Below, one piece after another: positions 34,516-43,900 of a DNA stretch of 64,000 nt; positions within the stretch are counted from its first letter, which is position 1, and each line of letters begins with the position of its first letter. The DNA is taken from assembly GCA_021151525.1 (NCBI GenBank), contig JAGKXD010000005.1, positions 1-64,000 on the forward strand, written 5' to 3'. A program made the translations under genes and the position numbers. Under the pieces are notes generated by a model. The model was given only the letters and a program-made list of their open reading frames with translations. It was not told where the DNA came from and searched no databases. Origin of the DNA: Cellvibrionaceae bacterium. Its GTDB lineage: Bacteria > Pseudomonadota > Gammaproteobacteria > Pseudomonadales > Cellvibrionaceae.

Positions 34516-35670
34516 ATGCCAGCATTAACAAATGCAGACATTGTTTATAAAACTTATATTGGCAAAATGCCTATGAAAGTATTATTTTTCCCCAATGATC
34601 AACGATTCTGGCTCGATCATGGGCTGTTTATGCTTTTTCTAGCCGCAACTCAAATGGTCATTATTGTTCCATTGTATGAGTACGCGCGCTTTTTATTTTT
34701 TTGTGATCTTTTTTGGTTTCCCTTTTTTACCCTCGCCGTACTTATATTTCGCTACATGTTTAAGAGCTTTGGATGGGATTCATTTTCTAGCAAACAATTT
34801 CTTGAATACAGTTTGGTTTTTTCTTTATCCTCAGGTTTAACCATAGCAATTTTAATGTCCGCTATTTTTTCTTCTTTTTATTGGACAGAAATAATCAACG
34901 ATATTATTCCACATAACAAAGGCACACTAAGCGTTCCCAAATTAGTAGCAGGCTCAATTATGGGGAATTGGATACAAACAACCATCTTTATTTCAGCCTG
35001 GATATTTCTGTATAACAGCATTACTTCTACCAAAAAAATGAAAGAAGCAGAATTACGCTATTTCAGAGCCCAACACAACCTAAAAGAGGCCACATTAAAT
35101 AGCCTTTCCAATCAGCTAAATCCGCATTTTCTTTTTAATGCCTTAAACAACATTCGCTTTATGATTCACGAGAACCAAAAAAGTGCAGACAGAATGGTGA
35201 CATCTTTATCTGAAATACTGCGCTATTCTCTTGAAAGTTCAAATCAGGAAAAAGTCGCACTCGCTGAAGAAATTAATGTTATTAAACGCTATATCGATAT
35301 TGTTAAATCACAACTTGAAGAACGCCTGACCTTTAGATTATCTATCGCAGAACATCTTTATGATTATTTAATCCCCCCTATGATTTTGCAGATGTTGATC
35401 GAAAACGGCATTAAGCATGGATTAGAGAACATTCAAAAAGGAGGTGAATTAGCACTGGATTGTGAGGAGATGGAATTTAAACTTTGTTTTCGCATCACCA
35501 ATGATGTTGCTCAAGATGATTCCCCCAGAGCACCGTCTACAGGAATAGGTTTAAACAATATTAGGCGAAGGCTCGAATTACTCTATGGCAACGATAGCGA
35601 AATGATAATTACAAAAACTGACGATAAATTTACAGTAACATTGGCCATCCCCAAGGAATTAGCACAATGA
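34516..35670 (+). CDS. LytS/YehU-type sensor histidine kinase
   Basis: A 384-residue membrane histidine kinase of the His_kinase (PF06580) family. Four hydrophobic segments occupy about residues 35-180, then a short coiled coil, the phosphoacceptor block LNPHFLFNALNNIR (His near 207), and an ATPase domain with the N box LIENGIKHG near 295 and the G box TGIGLNNIRRRL near 355. There is no large extracytoplasmic sensor domain, so it probably senses membrane state. Its stop overlaps the start of the response regulator by 4 bases. The start is uncertain: an ATG at 34567 (residue 18) is possible. Confidence 0.9.
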   Translation: MPALTNADIVYKTYIGKMPMKVLFFPNDQRFWLDHGLFMLFLAATQMVIIVPLYEYARFLFFCDLFWFPFFTLAVLIFRYMFKSFGWDSFSSKQFLEYSLVFSLSSGLTIAILMSAIFSSFYWTEIINDIIPHNKGTLSVPKLVAGSIMGNWIQTTIFISAWIFLYNSITSTKKMKEAELRYFRAQHNLKEATLNSLSNQLNPHFLFNALNNIRFMIHENQKSADRMVTSLSEILRYSLESSNQEKVALAEEINVIKRYIDIVKSQLEERLTFRLSIAEHLYDYLIPPMILQMLIENGIKHGLENIQKGGELALDCEEMEFKLCFRITNDVAQDDSPRAPSTGIGLNNIRRRLELLYGNDSEMIITKTDDKFTVTLAIPKELAQ

Positions 35671-36380
35671 AGGCATTAGTTGTTGAAGATTCTCGCCTAG
35701 CACGGGAGGGACTAGTGAAGATGCTTCAGGATTATCCTGAAATTAATATTGTGGGCGCAGCAGACCACCCTACAAGTGCGCTCGAATTAATTGAAGAACA
35801 TCATCCAGACATTATTTTTCTCGACATTCATATGCCGGGTGAAAGCGGTTTTGATTTGTTAGAAAAATTGGAATACTCGCCCAAAATAATATTCACCACC
35901 GCCTACTCCGAATATGCAATTCGTTCATTTGATTTTAATACAGTAGATTATTTATTAAAGCCGATTAGCTATGAACGTTTACAGCTTGCCATTGAAAAAC
36001 TAAGCCTTGGCAATGACGATACCAAAATCACCACCAAACCCGCTTTAGATATTAATAGCCGTATGTTTGTAAAAGATGGCGATAAATGCCATCTCGTACC
36101 CTTGCAATCTATTCGCTATTTTGAAAGCTGTAAAAACCATGTGCGTATTTTCTTTTGCAACGAAAATGCATTTGTTAGAAAATCGCTTAATAGCGTTGAA
36201 GAACGTTTGCCAAAAAAATATTTTTTCCGCGCAAATCGACAGTATGTTGTTAACTTGCATGAAGTGAGCAATATCGAAGAAGGTGTTAACGATGGCTACG
36301 AAATCACCATGAGCGACGGAAAGGTTTTAGAAGTTTCACGACGCAATGCGGTAGAACTAAAAGACCTGCTGAGTTTTTAA
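35667..36380 (+). CDS. LytTR-family response regulator
   Basis: A 237-residue regulator with a CheY-like receiver (residues 1-115; phosphoacceptor Asp in IIFLDIHMPGE, Lys in YLLKPIS) and a C-terminal LytTR DNA-binding domain (about 135-235; HLVPLQSIRYFESCKNHVRIF...RANRQYVVNL). It overlaps the LytS-type kinase gene by 4 bases and is its cognate partner. LytTR proteins bind repeat elements upstream of envelope, fimbrial or virulence genes; the nearby acyltransferase gene is a candidate target, which is inference. Confidence 0.93.
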   Translation: MKALVVEDSRLAREGLVKMLQDYPEINIVGAADHPTSALELIEEHHPDIIFLDIHMPGESGFDLLEKLEYSPKIIFTTAYSEYAIRSFDFNTVDYLLKPISYERLQLAIEKLSLGNDDTKITTKPALDINSRMFVKDGDKCHLVPLQSIRYFESCKNHVRIFFCNENAFVRKSLNSVEERLPKKYFFRANRQYVVNLHEVSNIEEGVNDGYEITMSDGKVLEVSRRNAVELKDLLSF

Positions 36381-36455
36381 GTCGAAGCTTATGAAGCAGG
36401 GAGAATACGAGCATCAATTGCTCCATAACCCCCCACTCAATAGATGCCTGTATCG

Positions 36456-38711
36456 TTAATGAGTAATCAACCAGCACTGATGAATCTTTACGTTGCGCTT
36501 AAAGTCTTCATCAATAGTTTTTGAGCTTATATCTTTTATAGTAAATGCAGACAATGCATCTTCATCCAACTTGAATGTACGCAAATTGTTTGAAAAAATT
36601 AGCGTACCACCTTCTGCCAAAACACGCATAGCATTGTTGATCATATTCACGTGATCACGCTGCACATCCATCACATCTTCCATACGCTTTGAATTGGAGA
36701 AGCTTGGCGGATCCAGCAGAATCAAATCAAATTGCTGCTCATTTTCTTCCAACCATTTTAAACAATCCGCCTGCTCCAAACGGTTTTTGGATTCGCTCAA
36801 ACCATTCAATGCATAGTTTTTACGCGCCCAATTTAAGTAAGTGTTCGACATATCTACACTCACTGTATAGCGCGCACCACCCATAGCGGCGTGAACACTT
36901 GCCGTTGCGGTATAGCAGAATAAATTTAGGAAGCGTTTGTCCCTAGCCATTTCGGCAATTAATTTACGCACAGGTCTGTGATCTAAAAACAAACCTGTAT
37001 CCAAATATTGCCACATGTTTATATGCAATCTAGCTGCACCTTCTTGCACACTAAATACATCGCCGGTTGGTAGTTCGGTTAGTTTTTCATATTGCTGCGT
37101 GCCTTTGTTGCGGCGGCGCTGTTTGTAACTAATGCGTTCAGCAGGAATATCCAAGGCATAGGGAACCGCTAATTCAATTTCCGCAAAGCGTTGCGCGGCG
37201 CGATCTTCATCTACCGATTTCGGTGCGGCGTATTCCTGGACATTCGCGTACCATTGCTCTGGTTTTCCCGGTTGCGTTTGGCCGCAATACACATCAATCG
37301 CAGCAGAATATTCGGGCATATCCGCATCATATAAACGATAAGCATTGATATCGTTTTTACGCGCCCATTTTTCCAATTGCTTAAGATTTTTTTGCAATCG
37401 ATTCACTAGCATCTGGGCGCCATTTGAAAGTGCCGCCGCTTGTTCCTGGCGATTAGTTTCACGCACGCGTTCTTCGGCAGCGATTCGCTTTTCTTCATCG
37501 CGACTAAAACGATCATCTTGCTCAACACGGCTTTGTACAAAGGCTTCGCTAGCAATGGTGAACATAATTAGTTCGCTAGGAATTGTGCCGTTGAACAATT
37601 TATATTTTTTATCTGCACGCAACCCCATTTGTTTGCCAAGCTCAGGGTTGCCGGTGAACACACCTGCGCGCCAACCTTGAAACTCGTTGCGCAAACGCTC
37701 GCCCAAATGTGCATACAACATTTTAAGTGATTCAACTTCGCCCAAGCGTTCACCATAAGGTGGGTTACTTAACACCAAACCATTTCTTAATTCGGTGTGA
37801 GTGGGCTTTTTAAATTCGGCGAGCTCTTTACGGCTTACGCGCAACCAGTGATCCAATTCCGCAGTTACAATATTTTCTTCTGCGGCACGAATTACGCGAA
37901 TATCCGCATCGTAACCGCGAATTTCTGGAAGCTCTTTTTCTAATCCAGCACGACGACGATCGAATGCTTCTTTGCGCAGCGCCTGCCAAACAGCATTGTC
38001 ATGCTTCAACCAACGCTCAAAACCAAAACTCACTCGTCCGTAACCCGGAGCAATATCAGCCGCAATCATGGCCGCTTCAATAAGAATGGTACCGGAGCCA
38101 CACATAGGATCGAGCAAAGCACCACCCGCTGCAGCAATCTCTGGCCAACCAGAGCGAATCAAAATTCCGGCCGCCAGGTTTTCCTTCATGGGCGCACTGC
38201 CCTGCTTTAACCGATAGCCGCGGCGATGCAGGCTATCGCCAGAGAGGTCGAGGCTCACGACAACTTTATCGCGGCTTAAACGGGCGTTAATACGTAAATC
38301 GGGATCTTGTTTGGCAACTGAGGGGCGCTCGCCGCAGCTATCGCGCAGGCAATCGACTATGGCATCTTTTACTTTAACTGCGCCGAATTGGGTGTTACGA
38401 ATGGCATCGCTGGTGCCCACAAAATCCACCAACAGAGTGCCATTAGGTTTCAGGTGATCTTGCCAGGCAATATCACGCACACCATCGTAGAGATCTTCCT
38501 GGCTATTAACATCAAAGCTGGCGAGGGGTAAAAGGATTTTATTGGCCAAGCGCGACCAGAGACAAATGCGGTAAGCCGTTTCGATGCTACCACTAAAATA
38601 CACACCTGCTACTGTTTCACGCAGTTCAGTAGCACCTAACTGTGTTAATTCTGAAAATAAAAGCCCTTCAAGACTTTTAGGACATGTCGCAAAAAATTGA
38701 AATTGTGTCAT
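36456..38711 (-). CDS. rlmL: Bifunctional 23S rRNA methyltransferase RlmKL
   Basis: RlmKL makes m2G2445 and m7G2069 in 23S rRNA. The 751-residue protein has an N-terminal THUMP domain, the RlmL methyltransferase with SNPPYGERLGE near residue 330 and MCGSGTILIEAA, and a C-terminal RlmK domain with FLNLFCYTATASVHAA and LLDPPSFSNSKRM. The start at 38711 gives the family N-terminus (TQFQFFATCPKSLEGLL); 22 residues upstream are in frame but atypical. It is divergent from rmf, a pairing also known in Pseudomonas, which links rRNA modification with ribosome hibernation. Confidence 0.96.
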   Translation of the reverse strand: MTQFQFFATCPKSLEGLLFSELTQLGATELRETVAGVYFSGSIETAYRICLWSRLANKILLPLASFDVNSQEDLYDGVRDIAWQDHLKPNGTLLVDFVGTSDAIRNTQFGAVKVKDAIVDCLRDSCGERPSVAKQDPDLRINARLSRDKVVVSLDLSGDSLHRRGYRLKQGSAPMKENLAAGILIRSGWPEIAAAGGALLDPMCGSGTILIEAAMIAADIAPGYGRVSFGFERWLKHDNAVWQALRKEAFDRRRAGLEKELPEIRGYDADIRVIRAAEENIVTAELDHWLRVSRKELAEFKKPTHTELRNGLVLSNPPYGERLGEVESLKMLYAHLGERLRNEFQGWRAGVFTGNPELGKQMGLRADKKYKLFNGTIPSELIMFTIASEAFVQSRVEQDDRFSRDEEKRIAAEERVRETNRQEQAAALSNGAQMLVNRLQKNLKQLEKWARKNDINAYRLYDADMPEYSAAIDVYCGQTQPGKPEQWYANVQEYAAPKSVDEDRAAQRFAEIELAVPYALDIPAERISYKQRRRNKGTQQYEKLTELPTGDVFSVQEGAARLHINMWQYLDTGLFLDHRPVRKLIAEMARDKRFLNLFCYTATASVHAAMGGARYTVSVDMSNTYLNWARKNYALNGLSESKNRLEQADCLKWLEENEQQFDLILLDPPSFSNSKRMEDVMDVQRDHVNMINNAMRVLAEGGTLIFSNNLRTFKLDEDALSAFTIKDISSKTIDEDFKRNVKIHQCWLITH

Positions 38712-39012
38712 TGAGAACGCCAGTTTAATAACCGTTAACCGGTAATGTGAGCCAATTTGCTCAGGATTTATACGCACGCATATCTATTGGGCTTGTCAAA
38801 TTTATTCACTAGAGCTTTACGTGCTATAGGGGCATATATCTAGAAGAATAAAATCGTTCACAAGGGGAACCTTTATTGGTGTACTGGTCAAACCTAATAC
38901 GTTAAGCAACCAAGAGGAGGTATTGTAGCAAGTCGTTCGTGATGTCTATATAACTTTAAGTTGAAATCTAATAGCGCTACTAAAGTGCGCTAATTAAGAG
39001 GTGCCTTATAGG
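38712..39012. promoter_or_regulatory. Divergent intergenic region between rlmL and rmf
   Basis: About 300 bases without a convincing gene. On the plus strand TTGTAG (38923-38928) and TATATA (38947-38952), 18 bases apart, are a weak candidate promoter for rmf, leaving a leader of about 55 bases. An AAGAGGAGG tract at 38912-38920 looks like a ribosome site but no start codon with an open frame follows. Nothing else was recognised. Confidence 0.35.
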
Positions 39013-39246
39013 ATGAAAAGTCAGAAACGAGATCAAACTGAACGCGCATTTGCAAAAGGCTACCAAGCCGGGATTGATGGTCGATCGCGTAGCTTATGCC
39101 CCCACGAAACAGGCGTTGCCCGACAGCAGTGGCTAAACGGGTGGCGAGAATCCAGAGTAGATCAATGGGATGGACTGAACCGTTTGGCTCAAGTTCAAAA
39201 ACTCAACAATTTACAACCGATGTCAAGCATGGCGTCGGCAGGCTGA
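39013..39246 (+). CDS. rmf: Ribosome modulation factor
   Basis: RMF drives 70S ribosomes into inactive 100S dimers in stationary phase. The 77-residue basic protein matches E. coli RMF closely at KRDQTERAFAKGYQAGIDGRS, at CPHETGVARQQWLNGWRES and in length, with about 20 extra residues at the C-terminus. The ATG at 39013 gives the MKSQKRD start; a GTG at 39001 is in frame but not needed. GAGGTG lies about 10 bases upstream. It sits between divergent rlmL and convergent pyrD, a neighbourhood shared with Pseudomonas. Confidence 0.96.
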   Translation: MKSQKRDQTERAFAKGYQAGIDGRSRSLCPHETGVARQQWLNGWRESRVDQWDGLNRLAQVQKLNNLQPMSSMASAG

Positions 39247-39331
39247 TCAACTGATTGAATCAGCACATACATCACAATTTGATTAATATCGAACTTAAAT
39301 ATTAATTCGCTGATTGGCGAAATCGAGCTAC

Positions 39332-39364
39332 AAAAAAAGGCCTCAAATATGAGGCCTTTTTCTT
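39332..39364. terminator. Bidirectional Rho-independent terminator
   Basis: AAAGGCCTCA and TGAGGCCTTT form the stem around AATA, flanked by A7 and T5. It lies between rmf (plus) and pyrD (minus), which converge on it, and can serve both. Confidence 0.9.
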
Positions 39365-39389
39365 TGTTGGGATTAGCTAAAATTATTAG

Positions 39390-40412
39390 TTAACTTTTTA
39401 GCGCCGCAATTGCACGTGCTGCCTCACCAACTAATGCCGGTCCGCGATAAATAAATCCGCTATAAACCTGAACCAATTTTGCACCCGCTTTAATTTTTTC
39501 TGCGGCGCTCGCGCCATCCGTAATGCCACCAACACCAATAATCGGTAGCTTATCGCCCAGCTCTGCGTGCAGCACTCGAATAACTCGTGTGCTTTTGTCG
39601 CGCACTGGCAAACCACTTAAACCGCCGGTTTCTTTACTGGTTTCATACTCTTCAACACCTTCACGACCTATGGTGGTGTTGGTTGCAATTACACCGTCAA
39701 TACTCTGAGCTAACAAACTTTGCGCAACTTGAATAACAGAATCGTTATCCATATCGGGTGCGATCTTTACCGCAACAGGAACATAACGACCATGCTCCGC
39801 TTGCAAATTACTTTGTTCAATTTTAATCGTTTCCAACAAGCGGTTTAAGGAATCGCCAAATTGCAAATCGCGCAAACCCTGGGTGTTAGGCGATGAAACA
39901 TTGACCGTAATATAGTCCGCATGCGCGTAAACTTTTTGCATGCATTTCACATAGTCATCAGCGGCATTTTCTACAGGGGTAGTCGCATTCTTGCCGATGT
40001 TAATCCCCAGAATACCTTTGTAACGACGACGCATAACTTGAGCAACCAAATGGTCAACACCCTTGTTATTAAAACCCATGCGATTGATGATGGCTTGTGC
40101 TTCAGGAATCCGGAATAAACGCGGTTTTGGATTTCCAGCCTGCGGCTTGGGAGTAATAGTTCCAATTTCCACAAACCCAAAACCCATAGCGCCCAGCGCA
40201 TTAAAATAATCGCCGTTTTTATCCAAGCCGGCGGCTAAGCCAACGGGGTTGGGAAAGGTTATTCCCATGACCTCAACGGGATTTGCGGGGACATCGGTAA
40301 AAAACAGGCTGGCGAGCTTAAGGCGTTCAGCCGCCCCGAGCAGATCTAAACTGAATTCGTGGGATGTTTCGGCATCCAATTTGAAGAGTAAATCGCGAAT
40401 TTGTGTGTACAT
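39390..40412 (-). CDS. pyrD: Dihydroorotate dehydrogenase (quinone), class 2
   Basis: PyrD oxidises dihydroorotate to orotate with ubiquinone as acceptor, the fourth step of pyrimidine synthesis, at the inner membrane. The 340-residue protein has the class 2 N-terminal helix pair for quinone access (residues 1-40), GLAAGLDKNGD at the FMN site, FNNKGVD, and NVSSPNTQGLR with the catalytic serine (class 1 enzymes use Cys here). The C-terminal GGI..G and YSGFIYRGP segments bind FMN. A single gene with its own terminator. Confidence 0.97.
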   Translation of the reverse strand: MYTQIRDLLFKLDAETSHEFSLDLLGAAERLKLASLFFTDVPANPVEVMGITFPNPVGLAAGLDKNGDYFNALGAMGFGFVEIGTITPKPQAGNPKPRLFRIPEAQAIINRMGFNNKGVDHLVAQVMRRRYKGILGINIGKNATTPVENAADDYVKCMQKVYAHADYITVNVSSPNTQGLRDLQFGDSLNRLLETIKIEQSNLQAEHGRYVPVAVKIAPDMDNDSVIQVAQSLLAQSIDGVIATNTTIGREGVEEYETSKETGGLSGLPVRDKSTRVIRVLHAELGDKLPIIGVGGITDGASAAEKIKAGAKLVQVYSGFIYRGPALVGEAARAIAALKS

Positions 40413-40511
40413 GAAACCGCTCCAATACCTAAAGAATATTGCTTAAGCGAGCAATATCCTAAAATGCAGTGCTTGAAAAATAAGCCGTGCAGGATACTGG
40501 AATCCCTTCAT

Positions 40512-40733
40512 CTAGTCGATTTTTTCAATGCTTTGAAAGCGATTTTCATCAGAAAAATGAATGGCAAAAGTCCCCACAATTCCAGAGTGAGTGACAAATG
40601 GACGGAGGATATTGGCTGGGAAATTTACATTCCGCCCATCCAAACTGCGGGCGTTGACCGTTTTGGCAACCCCCTCATACAACCGCTGAAATTGCTCCGG
40701 CGGAATATTGAGTTGTACATAAATCGAACGCAA
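40512..40733 (-). CDS. DUF2835 family protein
   Basis: A 73-residue protein of the DUF2835 family. Family-typical stretches are VQLNIPPEQFQRLYEG, ARSLDGRNVNFPANILRPFVTHSGI and the ENRFQSIEK end. Function is unknown. The frame opens with a TTG codon; no in-frame ATG is available upstream of conserved sequence, and AGGGTG lies about 9 bases before the TTG, so a TTG start is likely. It lies 99 bases upstream of pyrD on the same strand and may share its transcript. Confidence 0.85.
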   Translation of the reverse strand: MRSIYVQLNIPPEQFQRLYEGVAKTVNARSLDGRNVNFPANILRPFVTHSGIVGTFAIHFSDENRFQSIEKID

Positions 40734-40922
40734 AGCAAAAACACCCTATCTATTAGGTTTTAATTTTCGTTGAATCTTGGCCCAAAAATCAAATAACTTA
40801 AATGCAAACAAAAAATGGTAAAAAAGACGAGCACCTCCAACGACAAGCTCAGAGCGAATGACGTTTTGTTAGATGTCACAATGTCGGGCCGAACAACCAC
40901 TCATGTTTCCACCATTTTCCTT

Positions 40923-43900
40923 TTATTGAATAACATCGCAGTGTTGAGTCGCCTGTGCTAAATCCAGCAATTCACGCAAGGCAACCGAAAACACTGAAAA
41001 ATCTGTACTACTCGCTGCCTGCAATTCATTCACCATTTGCTTCCAACGGTGAATTAATACTGCCTGCTGGGTACTCCATCGATCAAGTAAGACCGCTACT
41101 CCGCTCTTTTCAGTTGAAAACTTAATCAAAGAAATAGTTAGTGAACGTAGTTGCGACTCCAAATCATCCATATAAGTTTCACGAGCCATCGCTTGCCAAA
41201 AAGTTTCTACTTTTAAATGTGCAATCTGGTTGGCAAACCAAGGCAAACTCAGTGCTTCACTTATTCCAAAATAGAGTTCAGTCACTTCATTCATAGCGCG
41301 GTTACTTCGCCTTGATGCCTCTGCGACGCTCAAACCGGAGAATAAGTATGATGCCGATGTAGCGCGAATAATAATATCTTGCGGCACTCCGCTCTCTTGC
41401 AAACGCTGATACTGACCTTGCAACTCCTCCAATTGTCCACCCAATAATAAGGTTGGCAGTTGTTCCGAAATCATGCTAACCGCAGGAGCAAAGAACTCAA
41501 CTTCCGCCGCTGGATTAATGTTGCTGCGGCGATTGCGTAAAAACCAGCGCGTTGCACGACGCACTCGACGCATCATATTGATCATGAGCTCATATTGAAT
41601 TTTTGTTGGAATTTTATAATCAAGAGACTTTAAATCTGAGATAAAATTTTCCATTTGGTAAACATCGCGTGCTGTTATATAAGCCTTGGCAACCTCTCCA
41701 ACTGTTGCACCAGTAGATTCCATTAACCGCTGCGCAAAACTGATTCCCATATTATTGACCATATCATTGGCGATTTGAGTAGCAACAATTTCGCGTTTTA
41801 AGCGATGGTTGTATAAGGGCGCAAAATACTCAGATGCAATTCTTGTTGGAAATGCGCCTTCAATCGCTTTGGCAATATAGTTATCATCAGCAATATTTTC
41901 GGCTGCCAAATCTTCCTTTAACACCGCCTTAGCGTAGGAAATTAAAATTGCTAGCTCAGGGCGCGTAAGCGCTAGACTATGTGATTGGCGCTCAAGTAAC
42001 ACGTCATCGGAAGGTAAAAATTCGAGTTTGCGATTCAAACGCTTTTGATTTTCTAAGGTGGACATAAAACGTCGATATTCTGCACCACGCGCGAGCGACT
42101 CAACTTCTGCAACACTGATAGCTTGAGTTTGTCGATAATTATTTTTCAACACTAAATTAGCAACATTATCTGTCATAGTAGCCAATAATTGATTACGCTG
42201 TTTTGGCGTTAAATCACCGTTACTCACCACTTCGTTTAACAGAATTTTTACGTTTACTTCATGATCACTACAATCCACACCGCCAGCGTTATCAATAAAA
42301 TCTGTATTACATGCACCACCGTTTAAAGCATATTCAATACGACCACGCTGAGTCATACCTAAATTGCCACCTTCGCCAAACACTTTACAACGCAGCTCAT
42401 TCCCATTAACACGCAAGCTATCATTCGCTTTATCGCCTACTTCCGCATGGGTTTCGCTAGAAGATTTAACGTAGGTACCAATACCGCCATTCCAAATTAA
42501 ATCCACTGGCGCTTTCAATAAGGCGCTTATCAATTCATTTGGCGCAAGGCTATCTTCATAAATACCAAATGCTTTTTTCATTTCTGGACTAATGCTAATT
42601 GCTTTTGCGTCTCGATTAAAAATTCCGCCGCCATTGCTAATTAAGGATTTATCATAATCTGCCCAGGTTGTTTTTGGTGTATTAAAAAGACGCTTGCGCT
42701 CACCAACGCTTTTTGCGGAATCTGGAGTAGGGTCAATGAAAATATGCATGTGGTTAAATGCTGCCTGCAAACATATGTGCTCAGACAACAACATACCATT
42801 GCCAAACACATCGCCCGCCATATCACCAATTCCTACTACGGTGAAATCTTCATCTTGGATGTTGATATTTTTTTCGCGGAAATGACGCATAACGGAAATC
42901 CACGCGCCGCGCGCGGTAATGCCCATACCTTTATGGTCATATCCTTGACTGCCTCCGGAGGCAAAAGCATCGCCTAACCAATGGTTGTATTCAGCAGAAA
43001 TGCTATTGGCAATATCAGAAAAAGTTGCAGTGCCTTTATCGGCCGCCACCACTAAATAAGGATCATCATCGTCATAGCGTACAACATTTTTTGGGGGAAC
43101 TAATTTTCCATCAACAAGGTTATCGGTTAAGTCCAATAGCCCGCGAATAAATACTTTATAGCAGGCAATAGCTTCCTGCTGAACGGCTTCGCGCCCACCG
43201 GCAAGTGGCGGCTGCTTACACACAAACCCGCCCTTGGCACCATTCGGAACAATAACGGCATTTTTAACCTGTTGAGCTTTTACCAGCCCCAATACTTCTG
43301 TTCGATAATCTTGCAAACGATCAGACCAACGTAAACCGCCACGCGCAACCTTTCCACCACGCAAATGCACTCCCTCTACACGCAGCGAGTACACATAAAT
43401 TTCATACAGCGGACGCGGCTCGGGAACCTCCGGAATTGAACGGGTATTTAATTTAATCGACAAATAATTTTTTTCATTTCCATCTTCCGCTTGCTGAAAA
43501 TAATTTGTCCGTAAACTGCCATCAATCAACACCAAAAAACGACGTAAAATGCGATCTTCATTCAGATTTTCTACCGCATTAAGCTGCCCATTAATTGACT
43601 CTCTTAGCTGGTTTATCTCGAACACCCGCGCGTTTTCCCCCACCGACAACTCGGGATTAAATTTCAAGTTAAATAATTTAATCAAAAGCTGCGCTATGTT
43701 GCGATGGTTAACCAGTGCATCTGCAATGTAATGTTGCGCAAAATTAAACAAAGTCTGATGCATATAGCCGGCATAGGCGCGCAAGACGAACACCTCCCGC
43801 CAATTGAGTTCAGCACTTAACACCAGCTTATTAAATGAATCATTGACAGTTTGTTTGTGCCACGCTGCTGAGAACGCTTCTTGAAAAACATCTTTTACGC

